This document shows positions 1 to 8,927 of a DNA stretch of 64,000 nucleotides, one piece after another. Source of the DNA: Curtobacterium sp. VKM Ac-1376 (lineage in GTDB: Bacteria; Actinomycetota; Actinomycetes; Actinomycetales; Microbacteriaceae); assembly GCF_015351025.1 (NCBI RefSeq), contig NZ_JADKRV010000002.1, positions 124,001 through 188,000 of the forward strand, given 5' to 3'. The position numbers and the translations under genes are program-made. The notes under the pieces are model-generated. The model had not been told where the DNA came from and searched no databases. It was given only the letters and a program-made list of their open reading frames with translations. Position 1 is the first letter of the stretch. Each line of letters starts with the position of its first letter.

Positions 1-58
1 TGCCGGCGCCGAGGTCCTCGCGGAGCTTCTTCACGTCAGCAGCGGTGAAGTTTGCCAT
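1..58 (-). CDS. tsf: Elongation factor Ts, N-terminal fragment
   Basis: Only the first 19 codons lie in the window. They read MANFTAADVKKLREDLGAG, the usual actinobacterial EF-Ts start, where the N-terminal UBA-like domain binds EF-Tu. EF-Ts is the nucleotide-exchange factor of EF-Tu in translation. The gene lies directly downstream of rpsB on the same strand, the near-universal rpsB-tsf pair, with a hairpin in the 85-base gap. The ATG at 58 is preceded by an AGGA-like ribosome binding site. The rest of the gene is outside the window. Confidence 0.93.
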   Translation of the reverse strand, partial: MANFTAADVKKLREDLGAG

Positions 59-104
59 TGACTGGAGTCCTTTCTGGACTGTACGTGTGTGGAGAGTGGC
101 GAAG

Positions 105-136
105 CAGGCGCCGGACCCGGTCGGATCCGGCGCCTG
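105..136 (-). terminator. Hairpin between rpsB and tsf
   Basis: An 11-bp perfect inverted repeat (105-115 with 126-136) has a 10-base loop and lies between the rpsB stop and the tsf start. It has no U-tract. In rpsB-tsf operons such a hairpin usually attenuates readthrough into tsf. That role is inferred from position. Confidence 0.6.
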
Positions 137-143
137 CGACAGG

Positions 144-1076
144 TCACTCGGCGGGGGTGGTCTCCGCGGCTGCCTCGGCCTCGGCCGTGGGCTCCGCGTT
201 CTTCGCCTCGTCGGCGATCGGCTCGCCGATCTCCTTCGCGGCGACCTGCGCGTCAGCGTCGTTCTCCTCGACGGTGCTGCCTTCCGCCGGAGCGGCGGGC
301 GTCTCGGCCGTGGCCGCGTCGTCGCCACCGAGGAGCTCCTGCTCCCATGCGGCGAGGGGCTCGCTGGCCTCGTCGTCGTCCCCGCCGTTGTGACGGGTCT
401 TCAGGCCCTCGGCCGCGGCGTCGGCAACGATGCGGGTGAGGAGACCGACGGAGCGGATCGCGTCGTCGTTGCCCGGGATCGGGTAGGTGATCTCGTCGGG
501 GTCGCAGTTGGTGTCGAGGATGCCGATGATCGGGATACCGAGCTTCTGCGCCTCGTCGACTGCGAGGTGCTCCTTCTTCGTGTCGACGATCCAGAGCGCG
601 CTCGGGGTCCGCGTGAGGTTACGGATACCACCGAGGGTCTTGTGGAGCTTGTCCAGCTCGCGCTTCTTGATGAGGAGCTCCTTCTTGGTGAAGCCCTTCG
701 TCGTGTCGTCGAAGTCGATCTCCTCGAGCTCCTTCATGCGCGCGAGGCGCTTGGAGACCGTCTGGAAGTTCGTGAGCAGACCGCCGAGCCAACGCTGGTT
801 GACGTACGGCTGGCCGACGCGGGTCGCCTGCTCGGCGATGGAGCCCTGCGCCTGCTTCTTGGTGCCCACGAAGAGGATCGTGCCACCGTGCGCGACCGTC
901 TCCTTGACGAAGTCGTACGCGCGGTCGATGAAGGCCAGCGACTGCTGCAGGTCGATGATGTGGATACCCGAGCGCTCGGCGAGGATGAAGCGCTTCACCT
1001 TCGGGTTCCACCGACGGGTCTGGTGTCCGAAGTGGACGCCGCTGTCGAGCAGCTGGCGGATGGTGACGACGGCCAT
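144..1076 (-). CDS. rpsB: 30S ribosomal protein S2
   Basis: Ribosomal protein S2 of the small subunit, 310 residues. The family core covers about residues 1-235, with signature segments TRRWNPKMK-like ([11 protein letters not shown]), FVGTKKQAQ and [10 protein letters not shown]. The last 75 residues form an acidic Ala/Glu-rich tail, common in high-GC actinobacteria and absent from the 240-residue E. coli protein. The ATG at 1076 follows a strong AAGGAGGA site. It is the first gene of the rpsB-tsf operon, preceded by a leader of about 230 bases that could hold an autoregulatory S2 site, although no structure was confirmed. Confidence 0.98.
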   Translation of the reverse strand: MAVVTIRQLLDSGVHFGHQTRRWNPKVKRFILAERSGIHIIDLQQSLAFIDRAYDFVKETVAHGGTILFVGTKKQAQGSIAEQATRVGQPYVNQRWLGGLLTNFQTVSKRLARMKELEEIDFDDTTKGFTKKELLIKKRELDKLHKTLGGIRNLTRTPSALWIVDTKKEHLAVDEAQKLGIPIIGILDTNCDPDEITYPIPGNDDAIRSVGLLTRIVADAAAEGLKTRHNGGDDDEASEPLAAWEQELLGGDDAATAETPAAPAEGSTVEENDADAQVAAKEIGEPIADEAKNAEPTAEAEAAAETTPAE

Positions 1077-1388
1077 GTGCCGTCCTCCTTCTGTGTTCTC
1101 GGCGCGCAGGCGTGCTCTCGCACATCGCTACGGACCTGTTGCGGTTGTGTCGACCACGACCGGGGGGCGTGGTCCCTGGTGTCCTGGCACACGACCGCCC
1201 ACTCGTGAGAGCGGGACCGGTGGTCGGGTGCCGAGCCGAAGACGGCGCTCCGTTGACGACCCTGTGGACACGCGAAGTCAGCGCGCATCAGCGCACTGCT
1301 GGATAGATGCTAACAGACGTCGCGGCCCGGATCACGTACGCCTCGCGGCTGACGCGATCCGGGCCTCCCAGCTGACGATCCGGGTGGA
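1077..1388. other. Intergenic region: rpsB leader and transporter terminator
   Basis: This 312-base gap holds the rpsB leader and the end of the transporter's transcript. On the minus strand a TAGCAT hexamer (1307-1312) is a possible rpsB -10 box, but there is no good -35 box at the right distance. The hairpin at 1325-1364 is listed separately. No convincing small gene was seen. Confidence 0.5.
1325..1364 (-). terminator. Probable terminator after the MFS sugar transporter gene
   Basis: The inverted repeat GCCCGGATC / GATCCGGGC (1325-1333 with 1356-1364) lies 25 bases past the transporter stop codon on the minus strand. The stem extends inward by a CG pair after one mismatch. It would insulate rpsB from upstream transcription. 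It lacks a U-tract, like most terminator candidates in this window. Confidence 0.55.
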
Positions 1389-2831
1389 TCAGGCCTTGGC
1401 GCTCACCGTGTCGCCCTCGGCGGAGATGCCCATCTCCTCGAGCGAACGGCCCTTCGTCTCCGGGATCTTGGCGATGACGAAGAACAGCGACAGCAGCGCG
1501 AACAGCGCGTAGATGCCGTAGGTGACGGTGAGGTTGAAGCCGGACAGCACCGGGAACGAGATCGTGACGATGAAGTTCGCGATCCAGTTGGCAGCGGAGC
1601 CGATGCCGAGCGCCGTCGCGCGGATGCGGTTCGGGAACATCTCGCCGAGCAGGACCCACATGAGCGGGCCCCAGGTGGCACCGAAGGAGACCACGAACAG
1701 GTTCGCGAAGATCAGCGCGATGACGCCCCACGAGCCGGGCAGGCTCGGGCTGCCGTCGACGATCACCGACTGCGAGAACGCGATCGCGACCATCGTGAGC
1801 GAGACGAACATGCCGGCGGAACCGGCGACGAGCAGCGGCTTGCGGCCGACCTTGTCCACCATGAAGATCGCGATGAAGGTGACGGCGACGTTCACCACCG
1901 AGGTGATGGTGGAGATCAGGAACGAGTCCTCCTCCTTGAACCCGACGGCCTGCCAGAGCGTCGTGGAGTAGTAGAAGATCACGTTGATCCCGACGAACTG
2001 CTGCAGCACGGCGAGGATGATGCCGACCCAGACGATGGGCTGGAGCCCGAAGCGGTTGCCCCGGATGGAGCCCTTCTTCTCGTTGGCCTCCTTCGCGATG
2101 CCGTCCTGGATCTCCTCGATACTCGTGTTGACGGTGTCACGCGGGACGATCTTCGTCATGACCTCGCGCGCGTCGTCGGTCCTGCCCTTGGTGAGCAGGT
2201 AGCGCGGCGACTCGGGCAGCGTGATCGCGAGGATGCCGTAGACCACCGACGGGATGACGCCGACCAGGAACATCCAGCGCCACGCCGGCAGGCCGAACAC
2301 CTCGGCCGACGCACTGCCAGCGGTGACCGCGAAGAACTGGTCGGAGAGCAGGGCGGCGAAGATGCCGAGGGTGATCGCGAGCTGCTGGAACGAGGCCAGA
2401 CGCCCACGGATCGCCTTCGGGGAGACCTCGGAGATGTACGCGGGGGCAATGACCGACGCGGTGCCGATGCCGAGACCGCCGATCAGGCGCCACAGGACGA
2501 AGTCCCATGTGGCGAAGGCGAAGCCGGACCCGACCGACGACACGAAGAACAGCACGGCGGCCCAGAACATCACGCGGGTGCGACCCCAGCGGTCGGCGAG
2601 ACGACCCGCGAAGTAGGCGCCGAACGCACACCCGATCAACGCCGACGCGACCGCGAAACCGCTCGCCCCGTCGGAGAGGTCGAACTCGCCCTTGATGGCC
2701 TCGACCGCGCCGTTGATGACCGACGAGTCGAAGCCGAACAGGAAGCCACCGACCGCCGCCGCGATGGCGAACAGGGTGACCTTCCCCTTGAACGCACGGT
2801 CTTCGCCGTGCCCGGTGGTCGTGGACGACAC
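1389..2831 (-). CDS. MFS sugar porter (sugar:H+ symporter family)
   Basis: A 480-residue inner-membrane transporter of the major facilitator superfamily, sugar porter branch (GalP/XylE/AraE-like), with 12 predicted helices. Family marks are GFLFGFDSSVING in helix 1, DRWGRTR after helix 2, PESPRYLL before the central loop, and PETKGRSLEEM at the C-terminus. The open frame extends to 3086, but the extra 85 residues are Arg/Pro-rich and unlike the family. GTG at 2831 is chosen because AGGGAG lies 4 bases upstream and it gives the normal length. It is likely a monocistronic proton-coupled hexose or pentose importer; the exact sugar cannot be read from sequence. Confidence 0.88.
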   Translation of the reverse strand: MSSTTTGHGEDRAFKGKVTLFAIAAAVGGFLFGFDSSVINGAVEAIKGEFDLSDGASGFAVASALIGCAFGAYFAGRLADRWGRTRVMFWAAVLFFVSSVGSGFAFATWDFVLWRLIGGLGIGTASVIAPAYISEVSPKAIRGRLASFQQLAITLGIFAALLSDQFFAVTAGSASAEVFGLPAWRWMFLVGVIPSVVYGILAITLPESPRYLLTKGRTDDAREVMTKIVPRDTVNTSIEEIQDGIAKEANEKKGSIRGNRFGLQPIVWVGIILAVLQQFVGINVIFYYSTTLWQAVGFKEEDSFLISTITSVVNVAVTFIAIFMVDKVGRKPLLVAGSAGMFVSLTMVAIAFSQSVIVDGSPSLPGSWGVIALIFANLFVVSFGATWGPLMWVLLGEMFPNRIRATALGIGSAANWIANFIVTISFPVLSGFNLTVTYGIYALFALLSLFFVIAKIPETKGRSLEEMGISAEGDTVSAKA

Positions 2832-3151
2832 GATGCTCCCTGAGTTCTGCCGCCGTGCGGTCGTGCAGCACGGTGCCCCGGCGGTCGGCTGGTTCGCCGT
2901 CCGAGCGGCGTTGCGTGGTCCGGAGCGGCCCCGACTGTACTCCTCGGTGGGGATCCGGTCACAACCGGGGGTGGGATCGGGTCGCGGAGGCCGGTGCGGA
3001 CGCGGAACGACAGGGTCGACGTCGTACGACAGCTTGGGTTTAGTCGCGCTCGTCGCGGCTCGATTCCTCCCCAGGCCGGGAGGCACGGCTCCCCCTCCAC
3101 GGATCGCCCCGCGCCCGCCACGGGTCGGCTTCCCCCTACCAGGCTGGGGTC
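2832..3151. other. Divergent intergenic region upstream of the transporter and M23-like gene
   Basis: This 320-base region separates divergently transcribed genes. On the plus strand CAGGCT (3140-3145), six bases before the ATG at 3152, fits the leaderless -10 pattern seen elsewhere in the window. No operator, RNA gene or small coding region could be supported. The overlapping open frames here have shadow-like composition. Confidence 0.4.
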
Positions 3152-3817
3152 ATGCGGCCCATCTCCCCTCGCAGGCACCCCACCTCCCCTGGTCGGCACG
3201 CGACGATGTTGCTCGAGGTACTCGCGGTGCTCGCGGCACTCGCGGTACTCGGATCGCTCGGAGCGCTCGGAGCGGGTACGGGTGCGACCACGAGCCCCGG
3301 AGCTGGTGGCGATCCTGGTGCCCTGGCACCACGGGTCGCGACGGCGACGGCGACGGAGCGGGCGGCGGCTCCGTCGCCGCGTCCCGGGTCTGCTGCGGCC
3401 CCCTGGGGCTGGCCGACGGGGTCTCGGGTGGTCGAGCGTGCGTGGGAAGCGCCGTCCTCCGACTACGCCGCCGGGCATCGGGGGCTCGACGTCCCCGCCG
3501 CACTCGGACGGGTCGCTTCGGCGGTGGACGACGGCACCGTGGCGTTCGCGGGGGCGGTGGGGGGCCGGACCGTCGTGACGATCGACCACGGCGGCGGGCT
3601 GGTCAGCACGCTCGACTCGGTGACACCGCTGGTCACCGCCGGTGACGAGGTCGAGCAGGGCGACCCGGTCGGGACGGTCTCGGTCGGGCACTGCCCGGCC
3701 GCGGCACCGTGCCTGCACCTCGGTGCCCGGGTCGACGGCCGCTACGTCGACCCGATGCCGTACCTGCCGCCCGCGGAGTGGCCCGTGCTGCTGCCCGAGT
3801 CGTCGTGGCCTGGTTGA
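3152..3817 (+). CDS. Secreted M23-family (LytM-like) protein with altered active site
   Basis: 221 residues. An N-terminal hydrophobic segment (about residues 19-40) should act as a signal or anchor, followed by an Ala/Pro/Thr-rich linker and a beta-barrel peptidase M23 domain (about 95-215). The first metal motif is kept (GHRGLD, His and Asp). The second, normally H-x-H, reads C-L-H in PCLHLG, so the catalytic His is Cys. To my recollection, M23-like proteins beside actinobacterial rpsB often show this change. The protein may bind or regulate peptidoglycan hydrolysis rather than cut. The gene converges on xerC with six bases between the stop codons. An alternative start is ATG at 3206. Confidence 0.75.
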   Translation: MRPISPRRHPTSPGRHATMLLEVLAVLAALAVLGSLGALGAGTGATTSPGAGGDPGALAPRVATATATERAAAPSPRPGSAAAPWGWPTGSRVVERAWEAPSSDYAAGHRGLDVPAALGRVASAVDDGTVAFAGAVGGRTVVTIDHGGGLVSTLDSVTPLVTAGDEVEQGDPVGTVSVGHCPAAAPCLHLGARVDGRYVDPMPYLPPAEWPVLLPESSWPG

Positions 3818-3823
3818 CGGGCT

Positions 3824-4780
3824 TCAGGCGCGAGGGTGGGCGGTGCGGTAGACCTCGCGCAGTCGCGCTGAGGAGACGTGCGTGTAGATCTGCGTCGTGC
3901 CGAGGCTCGCGTGGCCGAGGAGTTCCTGCACCGCGCGCAGGTCCGCTCCCCCGTCGAGCAGGTGCGTCGCAGCCGTGTGGCGGAAGGTGTGCGGGCCGCT
4001 CGGCCCTTCCCCGGGCAGGTCACCGAGCAACCGCGCGACGACACGGTAGGCGCTGCGGACCCCGAGCCGGGCACCGCGGTCGCCGAGGAACAGCGCTGTC
4101 CCGGCCGGCCTCTCAGCCCTGGCGGCGAGCGCCGGTCGTCCGCGCTCCAGCCAGGCCTCGAGGGCATCCCGGGCCGGCACCCCGAACGGCACCACCCGCT
4201 CCTTGCTGCCCTTGCCGAGTACCCGAACGGTGAGTCGCCCGCGATCGAGATCCGTGACGTCGAGCCCGACGAGTTCGCTGACCCGGATGGCCGCGGCGTA
4301 CAGGAGCTCCACCAGCGCCAGGTCCCGGAGCGCCGTCGGATCGTCCGTCGCCGCCCGCGCTCCGAGGCCGTCGAGCATCGTGCGTACCTGGTCCGTGGAC
4401 ACGATGCGCGGCAGGTGGGAAGCGCCCTTCGGCGCGCGCAGCCGGACTCCGGCGTCGGTCGCGGTCACCCCGGTCTCGCTCGCCCACCGGGTGAAGGCCC
4501 GCACCGACGACGACCGTCGCGCGATCGTCGACCTGGCGAGCCGCCGCTGATCGGCCTCCCACAGCCAGTCGCGCAGGAGTTCGAGTCCGACGTCGGAGGC
4601 ATGGTCGGTGCCGCGTGCGGACGCGAACGCCACGAACTGCTCGAGGTCGTTCGCGTAGGCGCGGAGCGTCTGCTCGCTGAGCCCGCGGGCGTGCCGGGCG
4701 TGAGCGAGGAACGCATCCACCGCCGCCACGAGCCGGTCACCCGCTCGCTCCTGCTCGGCCTGCTCCGACTGTTCCGCCAC
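3824..4780 (-). CDS. xerC: Tyrosine recombinase XerC
   Basis: A 318-residue XerC/D-type recombinase that resolves chromosome dimers at dif with its partner XerD. A SAM-like core-binding domain covers about 15-105 and the catalytic domain about 120-305. All catalytic residues are present: Arg in RVSELVGL, Lys in GKGSKERV, the HTFRH box, the second His in LLGHAS and the nucleophile Tyr in IYTHV. The open frame reaches 5839, but that extension is the antisense-like shadow of dprA. GTG at 4780 gives family length, 25 bases after the dprA stop, so translation is probably coupled. It is housekeeping, not a phage integrase. Confidence 0.9.
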   Translation of the reverse strand: MAEQSEQAEQERAGDRLVAAVDAFLAHARHARGLSEQTLRAYANDLEQFVAFASARGTDHASDVGLELLRDWLWEADQRRLARSTIARRSSSVRAFTRWASETGVTATDAGVRLRAPKGASHLPRIVSTDQVRTMLDGLGARAATDDPTALRDLALVELLYAAAIRVSELVGLDVTDLDRGRLTVRVLGKGSKERVVPFGVPARDALEAWLERGRPALAARAERPAGTALFLGDRGARLGVRSAYRVVARLLGDLPGEGPSGPHTFRHTAATHLLDGGADLRAVQELLGHASLGTTQIYTHVSSARLREVYRTAHPRA

Positions 4781-4805
4781 GTCGTCAGGGTACGGCCGTG
4801 CACCG

Positions 4806-6047
4806 TCATGCTCGGCCCCACCCGCCGCCGCTCGGGACGACGAGCCCCTGCAGCTGTGCAAGAGCGAGCGCATCGGCGACCTCGGCCGCCGACATCCCGG
4901 AGCGCCGGGCGATCTCCTCCTGCGGCAACGCCCGACGGCCGAGGGCATCGAGCACCCTGAGCACCTCGGGGTCCTGGCGCGCGGACAGGAGCGGTTCGTC
5001 CGGCACCGCTCCCCCGATGTCCCCCACCGCAGCAGCCCGGCTCCCCGCGACGGGATCACGCGGGTGCACGACGATCTGAGCCCGCCCCTGGGCGATGAGC
5101 CGGTGACACCCCACCGACGCCGAGGACGCGAACGCCCCGGGCACCGCGAACACCGGCCGGCCGAGCTGCGCCGCGTGGTGAGCGGTGTTGAGTGCTCCCG
5201 AGCGGGCACCGGCCTCGACCACGACCGTGGCGTCGGCCAGAGCAGCGATGAGCCGGTTCCGCGCCAGGAAGCGCCACCGCGTCGGCCGCGTCCCCGGTGC
5301 CGACTCGGCCACGAGCGCGCCCTGCCTCGCCACGTTGTGGAGCAGCTGCACGTTGCCGGCCGGGTAGAGCTGGTCGATCCCGCCTGCCAGGACGGCGATC
5401 GTCGGGGTCCCGGCGGCGATCGCCACCCGGTGTGCGACGGCATCGATGCCGTAGGCACCGCCGCTGACGATCGCGCAGCCGGCGTCCGCTGCCGTCGAGG
5501 TGATCTCAGCCGCTGCCTCGGCACCGGCGACGGTGTTCGCTCGGGAGCCGACCACCCCGAGCGCCACGCGGTCGCTCCCGGGGAGCGGCGCGGCGCTGCG
5601 GGTCCAGAGGACGACCGGAGCGTGGGGGCCGAGGTCGTCGACGGCCGACGGCCACCCGTCGGACTCGGGGACGAGCAGGCGCGCCCCGACGGCGGCAGCA
5701 GCGGCGAGGGCCTCGCCGACGTCCAGATTGGCGAGCCGCGGCCGCCAACGCTCCACCGCGGTCCGCAGCACGCCCAGCAGCTCCGCGGGGTCCTCTGCTC
5801 CGGGTACCTCGGCCTCGACGCACCCGCCGAGCAGCGCATCGAACTCCTGGTCGACCGCCAGCAGGACAGCGCCGAGCGCCCGCTCCGGTCCCAGTCCGGC
5901 GAGGAGGTCCCCCGCGACGGAGTCTCCCGGCTCCACGATGACGGACCACGCCACCCGCGACGCCGCCTGCACGAGGTCCACCGAAGCTCCGCCCGCGCCG
6001 AGCGCGCGGGCCACCGCGTCGAGCAGGTCGGTCCCCGCCGGCTTCAC
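4806..6047 (-). CDS. dprA: DNA-processing protein DprA
   Basis: 413 residues. DprA loads RecA onto incoming single-stranded DNA during transformation. The Rossmann-like DNA-binding core carries GVVGSR, SGGAYGIDAVAH, AVLAGGIDQLYP and FLARNRLIAALAD, in that order, at about residues 165-320. A C-terminal winged-helix-like domain follows (about 345-405). The GTG start at 6047 overlaps the comM TGA by four bases, which fixes the start and indicates translational coupling. The yraN-comM-dprA order is conserved in actinobacteria whether or not they are known to be competent. Confidence 0.95.
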   Translation of the reverse strand: MKPAGTDLLDAVARALGAGGASVDLVQAASRVAWSVIVEPGDSVAGDLLAGLGPERALGAVLLAVDQEFDALLGGCVEAEVPGAEDPAELLGVLRTAVERWRPRLANLDVGEALAAAAAVGARLLVPESDGWPSAVDDLGPHAPVVLWTRSAAPLPGSDRVALGVVGSRANTVAGAEAAAEITSTAADAGCAIVSGGAYGIDAVAHRVAIAAGTPTIAVLAGGIDQLYPAGNVQLLHNVARQGALVAESAPGTRPTRWRFLARNRLIAALADATVVVEAGARSGALNTAHHAAQLGRPVFAVPGAFASSASVGCHRLIAQGRAQIVVHPRDPVAGSRAAAVGDIGGAVPDEPLLSARQDPEVLRVLDALGRRALPQEEIARRSGMSAAEVADALALAQLQGLVVPSGGGWGRA

Positions 6048-7567
6048 AGCGCACTCCGCAGGGCGAGCGCGGCGCGGACGTGTCCAGCCGTCGGGCGGTC
6101 GGCCGCGTCGAGGTCGGCGAGTGTCCACGCCAGGCGCATCACCCGGTCCCATCCGCGCATGGTCAGCGTGCCGAGGTCGAGCGCCCGGTCGAGTTCCTTC
6201 GTCGATCCGGACTCGGCCCGTCCGTCGGCCCGCAGCCACGTGCCGTTGACCTCGGCGTTCCGCGACCAGCCGGTGCCCCGCAGCCGCTCCGTCATGCGGC
6301 CCCGCGCCGCCGCCACCTCCGCGCGTGCCTCGGTCGTGGTCGGGGTGCTGCCGTCGGCGCCGCGCATCCGCCCCGTGGTGACGCGGGGCACGAGCACCCG
6401 GATGTCCATACGGTCGAGGAGCGGCCCGGACATCCGCCCGAGGTACCGGCGGACAGTGCTCGGCGAGCACTCGCAGGGCTGTCCGTGGGCCCCGCCCGCG
6501 TTGCCGCACGGACAGGGGTTGGCGGCGAGCACGACCTGGCACCGAGCGGGGAAGTCGGCGGCACCGGCCGCGCGGTGGATCGTGATCCGCCCAGACTCCA
6601 GCGGCTGCCGCAACGCGTCGAGCACCGCCCTGGGGAACTCGGGTGCCTCGTCGAGGAACAGGACGCCGCCGGTGGCCCGCGACACCGCGCCCGGACGCAA
6701 CATCCCCGACCCGCCGCCGATGAGGGAGACAGCGGAGGCGGAGTGGTGCGGCGCCTCCCACGGCGGCTTGGTGCTCCACGATGCCGGTCCCAGTCCGGCG
6801 ACCGACCGGACGGCGGCGACCTCGAGCGCGGCCTCGTCGTCGAGGTCCGGCAGCAGGCCGGGCAGACGCTCGGCGAGCATGGTCTTACCCGCTCCGGGTG
6901 GACCGAGCAGGAGCGCGTGGTGCCCGCCTGCGGCCGCAGCGATCAGGGCTCGGACGCCGATCGGGTTCCCGACCACGTCCGACAGTTCCGCCACGGGCCG
7001 CGGGGCCGCGGGCACCGGGACCTGCAGCACCGGGTCGACCTCGACCGGCGGCAGGAGCGCGCCGGCGTCGATCACCGCCGCCCGGAGCGAGTCGACGCCG
7101 CGGATCCGGACTCCGGCGACCACGCGTGCCTCGGTCAGGTTGCCGACGGGCAGCACGACCCGGTCGACTCCGGCGTCGCGTGCGGCGAGCACCATCGGGA
7201 TCACCCCGGGCACCGGGCGCACCCGGCCGTCGAGTCCGAGCTCTCCGATGTACACGATCCGCTCGGAGACGTCCGGGGCCAGACCGGCCCCCGCGAGCAC
7301 CGCCATCGCGATGGCGAGGTCGAAGCCGGATCCCCGCTTCGGGATAGCAGCCGGAGTGAGGTTGACCGTGATCCGACGTGCCGGCAGCGGGCAGCCGGCA
7401 TTCGCCGCGGCCGCACGCACCCGCTCGCGCGCTTCGGCGAGCGACGTGTCCGGCAGACCGATGATGCTGAACGCCGGCAGCTGACTCGTGAGGTGGGCTT
7501 CGACCTCGATGCGCCGACCGGTGACGCCGAGCAGGGCGACCGCCGCTGCACGTCCGATGTCCGTCAC
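6044..7567 (-). CDS. comM: YifB/ComM-family Mg-chelatase-like AAA+ ATPase
   Basis: 507 residues, the standard length of the ComM/YifB family. ComM is a hexameric helicase that promotes branch migration during natural transformation in Vibrio. The N-terminal Lon-like domain (about 1-180) contains FSIIGLPDTSLAEAR. The AAA+ domain has Walker A GPPGAGKT and Walker B GVLFLDE, followed by a CPCG...CECSP cysteine segment and the arginine-finger region LLDRMDIRV. The GTG start at 7567 overlaps the yraN stop by four bases. The C-terminal Mg-chelatase subdomain is complete. Confidence 0.94.
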   Translation of the reverse strand: MTDIGRAAAVALLGVTGRRIEVEAHLTSQLPAFSIIGLPDTSLAEARERVRAAAANAGCPLPARRITVNLTPAAIPKRGSGFDLAIAMAVLAGAGLAPDVSERIVYIGELGLDGRVRPVPGVIPMVLAARDAGVDRVVLPVGNLTEARVVAGVRIRGVDSLRAAVIDAGALLPPVEVDPVLQVPVPAAPRPVAELSDVVGNPIGVRALIAAAAGGHHALLLGPPGAGKTMLAERLPGLLPDLDDEAALEVAAVRSVAGLGPASWSTKPPWEAPHHSASAVSLIGGGSGMLRPGAVSRATGGVLFLDEAPEFPRAVLDALRQPLESGRITIHRAAGAADFPARCQVVLAANPCPCGNAGGAHGQPCECSPSTVRRYLGRMSGPLLDRMDIRVLVPRVTTGRMRGADGSTPTTTEARAEVAAARGRMTERLRGTGWSRNAEVNGTWLRADGRAESGSTKELDRALDLGTLTMRGWDRVMRLAWTLADLDAADRPTAGHVRAALALRSAL

Positions 7568-7953
7568 AGGACACCCGCCAGGTGCTCGACGACGGTTCGC
7601 GGTCCGTCGACGTGGACCGCGACGGCGTCGATGCGCACGGACCGCGCGGAGACCTCCGGGTGGGCCTCGAACCACTCGGGGACCAGGCGCCGTAGACGGG
7701 CGAGCTTCGTGGCCGTGATCGCCTCGAACGGATGCCCGGTTGCTGCTCCCGAGCGCGTCTTCACCTCGATGAACGCGAGGGTGCAGGAATCCCACGCGAC
7801 GATGTCGATCTCACCTCTGGCACATCGCCAGTTCCGATCGAGCACGCGGAAACCCCGCGCCTCGAGCCACGTCGCTGCCTGTTCTTCCCCGAATCGCCCG
7901 AGTCGGCCGTTCCGGAGTGTTCGTCCCGGTGGACGTTGCACGCTCTGTTCCAT
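7564..7953 (-). CDS. yraN: UPF0102 family YraN-like nuclease-fold protein
   Basis: 129 residues. UPF0102 proteins have a restriction-endonuclease-like fold; the PD-(D/E)xK marks are visible as GEIDIVAWD followed by FIEVKTRSG. Biochemical function is poorly defined; a role in processing DNA ends near DprA and ComM is suggested only by conserved gene order. It starts at ATG 7953 and is the first gene of the coupled yraN-comM-dprA set. A 150-base gap with the lsr2 terminator separates it from lsr2. Confidence 0.88.
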   Translation of the reverse strand: MEQSVQRPPGRTLRNGRLGRFGEEQAATWLEARGFRVLDRNWRCARGEIDIVAWDSCTLAFIEVKTRSGAATGHPFEAITATKLARLRRLVPEWFEAHPEVSARSVRIDAVAVHVDGPRTVVEHLAGVL

Positions 7954-8055
7954 GTGGTTGCCTCCACGGCAACGATCGCGTGCGACGGAACGCCTCGGGA
8001 GGTGGGCGGAAGAACTGTGGAATCAGTCGGAGGAAACCGCCCTGTGGAGGAAAGA

Positions 8056-8093
8056 AGAAGGACCCGGATGATCGTGATCACCCGGGTCCTTCT
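8056..8093 (-). terminator. Terminator after lsr2
   Basis: A 12-bp perfect inverted repeat, AGAAGGACCCGG (8056-8067) with CCGGGTCCTTCT (8082-8093), has a 14-base loop and begins 11 bases past the lsr2 stop codon on the minus strand. It is a strong GC hairpin with short A/T flanks. It separates lsr2 from yraN. Confidence 0.75.
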
Positions 8094-8103
8094 GCACGGT
8101 CGC

Positions 8104-8454
8104 TCAGTGGGCGGCTGCGTACGCTTCCTGCACCTGCGTCGAGATGCGGCCTCGCGAGGAGACCTCGTAGCCGTTCTCCTTCGCCCACTCGCGGATCTTG
8201 CCGAGCTCTTCGGAGTTGCCGCGCTTCGGAGCGGACTTCGGCGCGGCGCCGCCGCCCGTCCGGCGACCCGAGACCTTGCGTGCCGCGGCGATGTAGTCGG
8301 AGATCGCCTCGCGGAACTTGTCGACGTTGTCGTTCGTCAGGTCGATCTCGTATGACGAGCCGTCGAAAGCGAATTCGACGGTGCGGCCTTCACCGGTGGT
8401 GATGGGGGAATCATCGAGGTCGTCAACGAGCTGGACGGTGACCTTCTGCGCCAT
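8104..8454 (-). CDS. lsr2: Lsr2-family nucleoid-associated protein
   Basis: 116 residues, the usual size for Lsr2, the actinobacterial H-NS analogue that bridges DNA and silences AT-rich, often horizontally acquired genes. The N-terminal dimerisation region (about 1-60) begins MAQKVTVQLVDDLD. A basic linker follows, then the C-terminal DNA-binding domain with the AT-hook-like RGR in EVSSRGRIS. The open frame extends 17 codons upstream, but ATG 8454 matches the family start and has a GGAG site. It appears to be monocistronic. Confidence 0.96.
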   Translation of the reverse strand: MAQKVTVQLVDDLDDSPITTGEGRTVEFAFDGSSYEIDLTNDNVDKFREAISDYIAAARKVSGRRTGGGAAPKSAPKRGNSEELGKIREWAKENGYEVSSRGRISTQVQEAYAAAH

Positions 8455-8558
8455 GTGGTGCTCCTGTTCGTGGGCGGGAAATCCACCCCAGAATAGCGCG
8501 GACAATCACCGGAGAGTCCAGATCAGCGGCGATTCCCCGAAAGGACGACAATTGACGA

Positions 8559-8882
8559 TCACTCGTCGAGTGCCAGTTCCTTCGGCAGTTCGAGTTCCCG
8601 CGTCGTGAGTTCCTCGACATTAACGTCCTTGAACGTGAGGACGCGCACACCCTTCACGAAGCGGTCGGAACGGTAGACGTCCCACACCCACACGTCGTTC
8701 ATGGTCAGTTCGAAGTAGAAGTCGTGCTCCGTGTCGCGGCGCACCAACTCGACCTCGTTCGCCAGGTAGAAACGCCGCTCCGTCTCGACCACGTAGCGGA
8801 ACTGCGACACCACATCTCGGTACTCGCGGTACAGGGCCAGCTCGACCTCGCGGTCGTAGTCGTCGAATTCGTCCTCATCCAT
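8559..8882 (-). CDS. DUF2469 family protein
   Basis: 107 residues of the DUF2469 family, restricted to actinobacteria and nearly always found beside rnhB and lepB as here. It is acidic at the N-terminus, followed by the conserved segment ALYREYRDVV, and contains no membrane segment. The function is unknown. ATG 8882 is preferred over GTG 8891 because it matches the family start; TAGACT (minus strand, 8892-8897) lies nine bases upstream and may be a -10 box giving a near-leaderless mRNA separate from rnhB. Confidence 0.87.
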   Translation of the reverse strand: MDEDEFDDYDREVELALYREYRDVVSQFRYVVETERRFYLANEVELVRRDTEHDFYFELTMNDVWVWDVYRSDRFVKGVRVLTFKDVNVEELTTRELELPKELALDE

Positions 8883-8927
8883 TGCGCCCACAGTCTACGG
8901 CGACGAACGGCCCCACGGACGACTGCG

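Noticed and set aside
3824-4780. XerC as a phage or integron integrase marking a mobile island
   Set aside because: It sits in the conserved dprA-xerC-rpsB neighbourhood and matches housekeeping XerC; no attachment repeats were seen.
5064-7484. An 806-residue plus-strand open frame opposite dprA and comM
   Set aside because: It is an Arg/Asp/Gly-rich shadow of well-identified minus-strand genes; no family motif and wrong codon-position composition.
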